Source of the DNA: CAYRMV01 sp964425255
Lineage (GTDB): Bacteria > Bacteroidota > Bacteroidia > Flavobacteriales_D > Crocinitomicaceae
Reading direction: 5' to 3'
Assembly: GCA_964425255.1 (NCBI GenBank)
Contig: CAYRMV010000172.1
Coordinates: forward strand, 1 to 6,466
DNA: 6,466 nucleotides
Shown here: piece after piece, positions 1 through 5,989 of the stretch
How positions within the stretch are numbered: position 1 is the stretch's first letter
How the letters are laid out: every line of letters begins with the position of its first letter
Notes under the pieces: generated by a model
Database searches by the model: none
The model's input: only the letters and a program-made list of their open reading frames with translations
What the model was told of the DNA's origin: nothing
Translations under genes and position numbers: made by a program

Positions 1-1
1 C

Positions 2-1087
2 CTACCCGAATTAAATCAGTTCTTATTACAACTTAAAGGAGAAAATTACATCGGTTTGATTATTGCAATATTTACTGTTTCAGCAGCAATAACACGCCCA
101 TTTTCTGGGAAACTAGCCGATCACATTGGTCGAAAAAAAGTAATCGCAATCGGTTTGATTATTTGCACTTTAGCAAATTTACTTTATCCTTTATGTCACA
201 GTGTTTTTCTTTTTTTTGTTATTCGTTTTTTCCATGGCTTCAGCGCTGGATTTGCCCCAACAGGTGCAACTGCTTTGGTAACGGATATTCTCCCTGCTGA
301 TAGACGCGGTTTCGGAATGGGAATTTTTGGAACTTTTAGTTCCTTGGGAATTGGTTTTGGTCAATCACTCAGTCATGTTATCATCTCCTGGACAAACATA
401 AATGGAATGTTTATCATTGCTTCTGTTTTTGCTCTTCTCGCCTATTTACTTGTATTTATCGTTGAAGAATCGCTGGCTGAACCACAAAAATTTAAGGTGT
501 CTTACTTAAAAATTACATGGAATGATGTGTTCGAGCCGCCCGTTTTACCTTCTGCATTTGTCATGTTTTTAACGGCAACTTGTTCTGGAATTGTGTTTAC
601 CCTTTCACCCGAAATTTCTGATTTTTTACATTTGGAAAACAAAGGACATTTCTTTCTATTTTATGTTTTCTCAACTATTTTAGTCAGACTTCTATCCGGA
701 AATTTATCCGACAATATTGGACGACGACAAACCATGTTAATCGGTGTGCTCGTGCTAACCCTAGCAATGCTTATCACTGGATTTGCAAAAACAACTTTTA
801 CCTACACGCTTGGTTCCATTATTTTTGGTATAGCTACAGGCATTACAAGTCCTACTTTGTTTGCATGGACAGCCGATTTATCCTTAGCACACAGACGTGG
901 AGTTGGTGCAGGAACGATGTTTATCGCAATGGAATCAGGCATTTTTACCGGATCAATGATGGCTGGTGCATTTTATGATCGAACGTTTTCATCGATTTCA
1001 GCTGGATTTATTTTTGGTGCAGTTTGTTGTTCTTTAGCAGCTACTTATTTAATCTATCATTTGCGTTTTCGCTCATCCAAGTTTTGA
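2..1087 (+). CDS. MFS transporter, 5'-truncated by window edge
   Basis: A major facilitator superfamily permease of the inner membrane, probably a 12-helix proton-coupled exporter of the DHA1 type; the substrate cannot be read from the sequence. The frame is open to the left edge, so the gene starts outside the window; 361 residues are visible and TM1 (about 30-45 residues) appears to be missing. A TTG at 56 lies inside TM2 and is not a credible start. Visible residues 36-46 are the MFS motif A between TM2 and TM3 (GKLADHIGRKK). A second copy sits between TM8 and TM9 at residues 233-242 (GNLSDNIGRR), showing the two-fold MFS repeat. Residues 75-82 (RFFHGFSA) fit the TM4 motif B region and GIGFG at 116-120 the TM5 motif C region. 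The C-terminus is short and basic, and the TGA stop lies inside the convergent GSCFA gene. The family call is firm; the role is unknown. Confidence 0.93.
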   Translation, partial: LPELNQFLLQLKGENYIGLIIAIFTVSAAITRPFSGKLADHIGRKKVIAIGLIICTLANLLYPLCHSVFLFFVIRFFHGFSAGFAPTGATALVTDILPADRRGFGMGIFGTFSSLGIGFGQSLSHVIISWTNINGMFIIASVFALLAYLLVFIVEESLAEPQKFKVSYLKITWNDVFEPPVLPSAFVMFLTATCSGIVFTLSPEISDFLHLENKGHFFLFYVFSTILVRLLSGNLSDNIGRRQTMLIGVLVLTLAMLITGFAKTTFTYTLGSIIFGIATGITSPTLFAWTADLSLAHRRGVGAGTMFIAMESGIFTGSMMAGAFYDRTFSSISAGFIFGAVCCSLAATYLIYHLRFRSSKF

Positions 1088-2024
1088 TTTGGTCATCCAG
1101 AAAAATGCTTGCATGTTGGTTTAAAAACTGTTTTAATTGTTCAAATGTTGCTTGATTGAAACGCTTAGTTTCCATAGATTCAGCATATAAACTTCGATGA
1201 AAACAACGTTGACGCAAGTGTGAATAAGTCTGAATAAAAGCTTGAAGCTCTTCCGAAAAGTAAGTTTCCTTGAATCGGTTCCAAACTGTTTTAACTGCTA
1301 GTTCATTGGGATGAACTCCATCTTCCTTAAAAAAACGATAATCGCGCAAGTGATCCACAACTAACTCGTAAGATGGAAAATAAGATAATGAAATCGTTTG
1401 AGACAATTGAAAAATCAATTCATGTAATCTTCCCTTGCTTCGATTATTTTCCCACCATCCATCTCGAATGTGTCTCACTGGACTAACGGTAAAAATGAAC
1501 TTAACATTCGGATTGATTTGTTTGATTTTAGCCAAAATATCGATCCATTTGTGCTTCATTGTTTCCATTTCAGTCAATTCTTTATCAAAAAGAGATGAAC
1601 TCGCTTTATGACAGTTCGCAACTAACAAGCAAGATTCTTTTAAACGATATCCCCAAGCTGTTCCTAAGGTAAAAATCAACCACTTAGATTGAGTTAATTG
1701 AAGTAAAAAATCGCTTTTAATTCGCTCAATTTTGGTAGTTAGTTCCTCTTCAGAATAGGCAAAAATAGTTCCTGACGCCAACCAAGAAAAAAACAAGTCT
1801 CCTCGCTGATAAATGGGAATTTCCGCATTGTCAGAAAGAATAAAATCAATGAAATTGGCTATCGCTTCAGGGTGAAACAAAGTCCCAAATGGATTGGAAT
1901 AACAAGAAAAACCATTTTGTTGAAAATGAGGTGCTAATTCATCCGAAAAGCAACTTCCAATCAAACAAACTGGTTCTCCCCATTTCATTTCTATTGTAGC
2001 TTTGGGAATTGAAAACGTGTTCAT
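1041..2024 (-). CDS. GSCFA domain protein (SGNH/GDSL-like hydrolase fold)
   Basis: A full-length (327 aa) member of the GSCFA family, functionally uncharacterised and distantly related to SGNH/GDSL esterases and acyltransferases. The name-giving motif is at residues 23-29 (GSCFSDE, with Ser in place of the usual Ala). Other family blocks are NPFGTLFHP (44-52), LGTAWGYR (120-127), NCHK (137-140), SPVRHIRDG (181-189) and EDGVHPN (234-240). D235 and H238 would be the Asp-x-x-His part of an SGNH-type catalytic set. S24 or C25 could be the nucleophile; alignment with GDSL is ambiguous. No signal peptide or transmembrane segment is visible, so a cytoplasmic location is inferred. The ATG overlaps the stop of the upstream deacetylase-like gene as ATGA, implying translational coupling. 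Its TAG stop lies 47 bases inside the MFS gene on the other strand. A role in removing or transferring an O-acyl group on a sugar is a guess from family and context. Confidence 0.92.
   Translation of the reverse strand: MNTFSIPKATIEMKWGEPVCLIGSCFSDELAPHFQQNGFSCYSNPFGTLFHPEAIANFIDFILSDNAEIPIYQRGDLFFSWLASGTIFAYSEEELTTKIERIKSDFLLQLTQSKWLIFTLGTAWGYRLKESCLLVANCHKASSSLFDKELTEMETMKHKWIDILAKIKQINPNVKFIFTVSPVRHIRDGWWENNRSKGRLHELIFQLSQTISLSYFPSYELVVDHLRDYRFFKEDGVHPNELAVKTVWNRFKETYFSEELQAFIQTYSHLRQRCFHRSLYAESMETKRFNQATFEQLKQFLNQHASIFLDDQIKTWMSENANDRLNK
2021..2024 (-). other. ATGA stop/start overlap, deacetylase-like gene to GSCFA gene
   Basis: This is a second four-base overlap of the same kind: the TGA at 2021-2023 and the ATG at 2022-2024 on the minus strand. 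Two consecutive overlaps tie the epimerase, deacetylase-like and GSCFA proteins into one co-translated unit. Coupling is inferred from the arrangement. Confidence 0.8.
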
Positions 2025-3295
2025 TTTAATTTGTGCTTAAGAGAAAGTGAAAAATGTAAAACTTCGCTCCATCCCTTCCATTTTCCAAAATCACCTATGG
2101 TTTCATTGTGCCACAAAAACTGAAAATCGCCCCCATAGTCAACAATTTCCTTGTATAATTTTAGAATCAACTCTTTGGACTCTTGAATTGAATAGTTTTT
2201 ATATTCCAACAAGGTTCCATCCATGTAGCAAAATGGATGAAGTTGCAAATCGGTTCTACGGTTTTTTATTAAATCAAAAAAAGAAACCGTTCGAGCTGTT
2301 CCCATTCGAAAACCGGGTTCTTCTGCAAAGCCCATCGTGAAATCATGTTGAATTTTTGATTCAATCAATCGACTGTATGTTTCTGGAAATGTAACTTTTA
2401 AAAAATGCTGCCTACTACTTAAAATAGGTTCTTCCAAAATCGTACTTAAGCGATTGACTTCTTGTTGAACATAATAAGCACTTTCGTTCGATTTGTAACT
2501 TGGATGAATTCCTACCTCCGCAACTTGCTGAATCGACCGAATTAATTGATATTGTCGTTCATCCGAATGCGAAATGTTTTTATCGTATTTACTGTAATCG
2601 CCTAACAACCAAAAAACTTTTGTCTCCGGAAAAGCCTGTGCAATGGCGATGATCCAATCAAAGGTATCATACGGATCTTTGCTTTTTCCTAGTTTTACTT
2701 TTTTCCGCCTGTCAATACGGTCTTGATCTCTACGAAGTTGATCTCTCCATTGAGCTAAAAGCGAGCGCCAACCTTCTTTCCACTCAAATGCTCGTGCATT
2801 GTCAATGTCAAAAGTAGGAATCGTAATCGGATTAGTTGATTTTGGTTTTGGGAGCGCTAACTGCAAAAAGATTGCCTCCACCCAACGATCACAAATGCAT
2901 TGTTGCAACCAATTTTCTTGGTACAAAATACTTTCTTTCGCAGAAAAACGTTCGTGTTTATCGAGTTTTTTCGGGAAATATTCTTCCATGCGAGAAAGAA
3001 TATAAAAAATAGAAGCAAGTGGATCCGAGATTTTACGAAAAGAGAGACAATCAACTGTAAACCATGTTGTCCTTTCAATTCCTTCTGTTTGAATATCTTC
3101 TGAAAACAATAAATGAGCAGGCGATATTTGTAAATCCGCAGTTAACTTTTGATTTGAATAATTTAACTTAGGTGAAACTCCATGTTGAAAAGTAACCACA
3201 TCATTGGTCAATTGATACACAATCCCGCGTTGTTGGAAAACGAAATCAAGTGTAAAAACCAACCGTTCTGTTACTATTTCAGCATAGATGATCAT
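2021..3295 (-). CDS. Polysaccharide deacetylase-like protein (CE4/NodB-like)
   Basis: A 424-residue protein of the kind annotated in Bacteroidota as polysaccharide deacetylase family protein, with a long N-terminal region ahead of a divergent NodB-like barrel. Residues 1-155 look like the accessory N-terminal domain. The catalytic part opens with TFDIDNA (161-167; D163 and D165 correspond to the Asp pair of CE4 motif 1). It continues with EVGIHPSY (260-267; H264, metal-ligand position of motif 2), RQHFLK (295-300), a conserved-looking block at 318-333 containing EEPGFRMGT, LHPF (352-355) and LWHNE (394-398). The second His of the classical HxxxH motif is not apparent: the position four residues after H264 is Lys. 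A basic, highly charged insert lies at about 184-205. There is no signal peptide, unlike many secreted CE4 enzymes. The ATG overlaps the epimerase stop, and its own stop overlaps the GSCFA start. Deacetylation of a sugar is inferred from the family; the substrate is unknown. Confidence 0.87.
   Translation of the reverse strand: MIIYAEIVTERLVFTLDFVFQQRGIVYQLTNDVVTFQHGVSPKLNYSNQKLTADLQISPAHLLFSEDIQTEGIERTTWFTVDCLSFRKISDPLASIFYILSRMEEYFPKKLDKHERFSAKESILYQENWLQQCICDRWVEAIFLQLALPKPKSTNPITIPTFDIDNARAFEWKEGWRSLLAQWRDQLRRDQDRIDRRKKVKLGKSKDPYDTFDWIIAIAQAFPETKVFWLLGDYSKYDKNISHSDERQYQLIRSIQQVAEVGIHPSYKSNESAYYVQQEVNRLSTILEEPILSSRQHFLKVTFPETYSRLIESKIQHDFTMGFAEEPGFRMGTARTVSFFDLIKNRRTDLQLHPFCYMDGTLLEYKNYSIQESKELILKLYKEIVDYGGDFQFLWHNETIGDFGKWKGWSEVLHFSLSLKHKLK
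3292..3295 (-). other. ATGA stop/start overlap, epimerase to deacetylase-like gene
   Basis: The TGA stop of the epimerase (3292-3294) and the ATG of the downstream gene (3293-3295) share bases on the minus strand. This is the typical arrangement for translational coupling by ribosome re-initiation. Both reading frames are long and clearly coding, so the overlap itself is certain; the coupling is inferred. Confidence 0.8.
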
Positions 3296-4446
3296 TGCTT
3301 AACTATTTGTTCTAGCATTTTTTCAGCAATAAATTTGGCAGCATTTCCATCACCAAAAATAGATGGATAGGAGAAATCTTTTCTCCCAAGCAATTCACTC
3401 ACTGCATTAATAATTCTCTTCTCGTCAGCATCTGCTAATATGGCATTTCCATTCTGTACAATTTCCACCCATTCTGTTTCGGGACGTAAGATCACACAAG
3501 GTTTTTGAAAGAAAAACGCTTCTTTTTGCAATCCACCACTATCTGTAATAATTAATCGGGCATTTTTTTCTAATGAAATAATATCCAAAAATCCTGCTGG
3601 TGGAATTAATCGAATGGCATTTTTTGCTGTAATTTTAGCTGCTAAATCTGCATCTAGCAATTGATCCATCATCTTTTTAGTTCGTGGATGAATCGGAAGA
3701 ATAATTGGCAAACTCGTTTCCTCAAACACATGTAACAATGCCCTAAAAATGGAATTCAAATTTTGAGTATCATCGGTATTTGCATTGCGGTGAATGGTTG
3801 TTAAAATAAACTGATCTTTCTCTAAATTTAATTCGGATAAAATAGTTGATTTTGTATCTGAAATAGTTGAAAAATACAAACTATTGTCAAACATGATATC
3901 GCCACACGCATATACATGGGGTTTGTCTAAATCAGCTTTGTACGAACAATCTAACGAAAATCCTTCTCGAGATAAATTGTCAATCGCTGTTTGGGTTGGA
4001 CAAAACAATAAGGTAGAAACGTGATCACACAAAATGCGGTTGATTTCTTCAGGCATTCGTTTGTTAAAGCTTCGTAAACCCGCTTCAATGTGAACAACTG
4101 GCACGTCAATTTTAGATGCTGCTAAGGCTCCTGCTATGGTTGAATTTGTATCACCATAAACGACTAAGGCATCTGCTTTTTCCGTTTGAATCAACTGTTC
4201 TATTCCTTCTAAAATTCGCGCTGTTTGCTGTCCATGTGATCCACTTCCCACTTGTAAATTGGTGTGAGGTTGTGGAATACCCAATTCATCAAAAAACACT
4301 GCTGACATATTTTCATCATAGTGTTGCCCCGTATGAACGATCAATTCGGATATTTTATCCGAAAAATAGGTAGAAATAGCTCTACTGAGTGCAGAAGCTT
4401 TGATAATTTGAGGTCTTGCACCAACAATTGTGATGATTTTCAACAT
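3292..4446 (-). CDS. wecB: Non-hydrolysing UDP-GlcNAc 2-epimerase family (WecB/WbpI-like)
   Basis: A cytoplasmic GT-B-fold enzyme that interconverts UDP-GlcNAc and UDP-ManNAc, or a related UDP-diacetamido-uronate, to feed surface glycan synthesis. Numbered from the ATG at 4446 (384 aa, normal for the family): GARPQIIKA at 9-17, GQHYD at 40-44, GDTNST at 98-103 (D99), HIEAGLRS at 119-126 (E121), MPEEINR at 131-137, HRNAN at 219-223 (H219), HPR at 253-255, DSGGLQKEA at 302-310 and RPETEWVE at 321-328. D99, E121, E133 or E134 and H219 match the catalytic positions described for E. coli WecB. The QKEAFFF and TEWVE forms resemble WbpI-type enzymes, from memory of that family, so the substrate may not be plain UDP-GlcNAc. 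An in-frame GTG at 4488 would add 14 residues and overlap the radC stop as GTGA. The ATG is preferred because families start just before the GARPQ loop. The stop overlaps the next gene. Confidence 0.95.
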   Translation of the reverse strand: MLKIITIVGARPQIIKASALSRAISTYFSDKISELIVHTGQHYDENMSAVFFDELGIPQPHTNLQVGSGSHGQQTARILEGIEQLIQTEKADALVVYGDTNSTIAGALAASKIDVPVVHIEAGLRSFNKRMPEEINRILCDHVSTLLFCPTQTAIDNLSREGFSLDCSYKADLDKPHVYACGDIMFDNSLYFSTISDTKSTILSELNLEKDQFILTTIHRNANTDDTQNLNSIFRALLHVFEETSLPIILPIHPRTKKMMDQLLDADLAAKITAKNAIRLIPPAGFLDIISLEKNARLIITDSGGLQKEAFFFQKPCVILRPETEWVEIVQNGNAILADADEKRIINAVSELLGRKDFSYPSIFGDGNAAKFIAEKMLEQIVKQ

Positions 4447-4484
4447 GAACTTTAGAATTAACGTCCCGAATTTACGGAATTTTA

Positions 4485-5174
4485 TCACATCAAGCCATTG
4501 TCAGCCATACTGAGAAAATTATCATCTACTACAATGATGTGATCTAATACAGGAATTTCAATCAAGCGAGCAGCATCTACAATCTTTCGAGTCATTCGAA
4601 TATCTTCGTTACTTGCTTTCAAGGTATTGCTCGGATGATTATGTGCCAAAATCATACTATTTGCTTTGAATTCCAATGCATAAGACAAAATCATCTTGAT
4701 GTCAATTAAAGTTGAATTGAAACCACCTTGGGAAATCCGAATGGTTTTAATCTCCTCATTTTGACGGTTCAACAAAACTATGTAAAATTCTTCGTGATCC
4801 AAATCGGTTAAAAGTGGACGAATGTGCTCAAAAACAGCTTTAGGTGAGATTAATTTTTCTTTTTCGGTTCGTTCTTGATTTTTTCTTCTTCTTCCCAATT
4901 CAATGGCAGCCATGATTGTAATAGCTTTGGCAGGTCCAATTCCTTTAAATGCACACAAATCCTTTAATGTTAAACGTGAAAATTGATGCAAATCATGATT
5001 ACAAGTTGCCAACATCTGTTTGCATACTTCCACTGCAGAAAGTGTCCGCGTACCTGAACCAATTAAAATAGCTAAAAGTTCCGTGTCAGAAAGTGCATTT
5101 CTACCTTTCAACAGCATTTTTTCTCTTGGGCGATCATCTTCTGCCCAAAATTTGATTGAATTTCGTTGTTCCAT
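4485..5174 (-). CDS. radC: RadC family protein, JAMM/MPN+ domain
   Basis: A complete RadC (229 aa, the usual length), historically called a DNA repair protein although its cellular role is unsettled. The N-terminal domain (about 1-100) carries the DRPREKML-type opening and a helix-hairpin-helix at about 70-96 (FKGIGPAKA). The C-terminal JAMM metalloprotease-like domain (about 105-229) has HNHPS at 178-182 with S188 and D191, giving the zinc-site pattern HxH-x7-S-x2-D, and a probable catalytic Glu at 128/129 (HEEFYIVLLN). The residue after HNHPS is Asn instead of the common Gly. The ATG at 5174 is the first start after the intergenic region and gives the standard N-terminus. It is the first gene of the minus-strand operon, 38 bases before the epimerase ATG. 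Nothing in its sequence links it to sugar metabolism. Its stop TGA would overlap a GTG start of the next gene. Confidence 0.96.
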   Translation of the reverse strand: MEQRNSIKFWAEDDRPREKMLLKGRNALSDTELLAILIGSGTRTLSAVEVCKQMLATCNHDLHQFSRLTLKDLCAFKGIGPAKAITIMAAIELGRRRKNQERTEKEKLISPKAVFEHIRPLLTDLDHEEFYIVLLNRQNEEIKTIRISQGGFNSTLIDIKMILSYALEFKANSMILAHNHPSNTLKASNEDIRMTRKIVDAARLIEIPVLDHIIVVDDNFLSMADNGLM

Positions 5175-5179
5175 GTAAA

Positions 5180-5198
5180 CTAAGTTTCTACCTAAGTT
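5180..5198. repeat. Short direct repeat CTAAGTT in the radC leader
   Basis: The 7-mer CTAAGTT occurs at 5180-5186 and again at 5192-5198, a period of 12 bases, directly upstream of the radC ATG. One copy overlaps the candidate -7 element. It could be a small operator, but two 7-mers in AT-rich DNA may be chance. Confidence 0.3.
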
Positions 5199-5227
5199 AA
5201 GAATTTTTCTTTTTTAAAAACAACAAA
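5192..5227 (-). promoter_or_regulatory. Candidate Bacteroidota-type promoter for the radC operon
   Basis: On the minus strand, TAACTTAG (5199 to 5192) differs by one base from the Bacteroidota -7 consensus TAnnTTTG. A TTG at 5223-5221 lies 21 bases upstream of it, and a TTTG at 5227-5224 lies 24 bases upstream, in the -33 region. A nine-base A tract (T tract on the plus strand, 5232-5240) just upstream could act like an UP element. The leader to the ATG at 5174 would be only about 10-17 bases. This is a pattern match by eye. Confidence 0.35.
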
Positions 5228-5268
5228 TTGATTTTTTTTTCACCTTTGAACTCCCAAAATTCTCAACC

Positions 5269-5901
5269 ATGAAAAAATTAAAAAAGTGGATCATCTATAC
5301 CTTACTCGCAATAATTGCAATCATTTTTTTATCAGACTGGTATGTGTCTTCTTTTTCCGAAAAATATATTTACAAATCCATAGAAACAATTCCAAAAAAA
5401 GAAGTTGGCGTTTTACTAGGAACTTCGAAAAAATTAAAGTCTGGCGCAAAGAATTTTTTCTTCAGTTACCGTATTGAAGCTGCTGCTCAACTGTATCACG
5501 CCGGGAAAATTAAATTGATTTTGGTTAGCGGTGACAACAGCAACGAAAATTACAACGAACCCAAAGACATGCGCGATGCGTTAGTTGCTCGAGGAATTCC
5601 AAGTGAAAAAATCATACTTGATTACGCTGGCTTTTCGACCTACGAATCCATTGTTCGTGCTGAAAAAGTATTTGATCTCACTTCCTATACGCTGATTTCA
5701 CAAGAATTTCACATTCAACGTGGTATTTTCATCGGTCAAAAAAGAAATCATGACATCATTGGATTTCCAGCTAAAGATGTGATCGCTTATGGCGGATTTC
5801 TGACTAAAATGCGTGAAAAATTGGCACGTGTCAAGGTTCTTTATGATGTTTGGTTTGAACCAGAGCCCACATTTCTAGGCGACAAAGTTAAGATTCGTTA
5901 A
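5269..5901 (+). CDS. sanA: SanA-family envelope protein (DUF218/YdcF fold)
   Basis: A 210-residue protein of the SanA branch of the DUF218/ElyC/YdcF family. E. coli SanA is an inner-membrane protein whose loss or overexpression alters vancomycin sensitivity, so an envelope-barrier role is likely; the biochemical activity is not established. A Lys-rich start and a single transmembrane anchor (about residues 7-25) are followed by an extracytoplasmic DUF218 domain. Its motifs are VLLGTS (48-53), SYRIEAA (66-72), LVSGDN (85-90), YNEP followed by M101 (95-101), LDYAGFSTYESIVRA (117-131), ISQEFHIQR (143-151) and the SanA-specific tail EPEPTFLG (197-204). These closely follow my memory of enterobacterial SanA, and the length is slightly shorter than the E. 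coli protein. The ATG at 5269 is the only start giving the anchor. It is divergent from radC across 94 bases and may be monocistronic, with lemA 88 bases downstream. Confidence 0.94.
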   Translation: MKKLKKWIIYTLLAIIAIIFLSDWYVSSFSEKYIYKSIETIPKKEVGVLLGTSKKLKSGAKNFFFSYRIEAAAQLYHAGKIKLILVSGDNSNENYNEPKDMRDALVARGIPSEKIILDYAGFSTYESIVRAEKVFDLTSYTLISQEFHIQRGIFIGQKRNHDIIGFPAKDVIAYGGFLTKMREKLARVKVLYDVWFEPEPTFLGDKVKIR

Positions 5902-5908
5902 AAGAAAC

Positions 5909-5927
5909 TGACAAAAAGTCAATTTTT
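5909..5927 (+). terminator. Weak candidate terminator after sanA
   Basis: TGAC (5909-5912) and GTCA (5918-5921) can pair around an AAAAA loop, and five T residues follow at 5923-5927. The stem is only four base pairs, so this is a weak intrinsic-terminator candidate that rests mainly on its position eight bases after the sanA stop. Confidence 0.22.
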
Positions 5928-5966
5928 CATCATCGGAACAAGAATTGAGATAATATTGTAACTTTA
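5925..5966 (+). promoter_or_regulatory. Candidate promoter and A-rich leader for lemA
   Basis: Two overlapping -7-like elements occur. TAATATTG (5951-5958) is one mismatch from TAnnTTTG, with a weak TTTC at 5925-5928 placed 22 bases upstream. TAACTTTA (5959-5966) also has one mismatch but no -33 partner at the right distance. The following stretch to the ATG at 5990 is A-rich and lacks a Shine-Dalgarno sequence, as is common in Bacteroidota. Either element would leave a leader of about 20-35 bases. Confidence 0.28.
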
Positions 5967-5989
5967 ACAAGAAAAATAAAAACGTAAAA

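Noticed and set aside
56..58. TTG as start codon of the MFS gene
   Set aside because: The frame is open to the left edge, and this codon falls inside TM2, so the gene begins outside the window.
210..217. Run of eight T residues inside the MFS gene as a phase-variation tract
   Set aside because: It encodes ordinary Phe codons of a membrane helix in an AT-rich genome, and the frame is intact; too short to argue for slippage.
978..996. Inverted repeat ATCGA/TCGAT near the end of the minus-strand operon as a terminator
   Set aside because: The stem is only five base pairs with a nine-base loop, has no T tract after it and lies within MFS coding sequence.
1121..1136. Near-palindrome TTAAAAACTGTTTTAA just beyond the MFS stop as a terminator
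   Set aside because: It is AT-only apart from its centre and lies in GSCFA coding sequence, where it encodes ordinary residues.
2047..2340. 97-codon plus-strand open frame opposite the deacetylase-like gene
   Set aside because: It lies entirely antisense to a clearly conserved coding region, has no recognisable family and no promoter.
2799..3370. Several short open frames on both strands around the deacetylase-like gene and the 3' end of the epimerase
   Set aside because: They are out-of-frame or antisense shadows of the long conserved genes, with low-complexity translations.
5241..5248. CACCTTTG as the -7 element of a sanA promoter
   Set aside because: It is one mismatch from TAnnTTTG, but no -33 TTTG or TTG lies at a suitable distance upstream.
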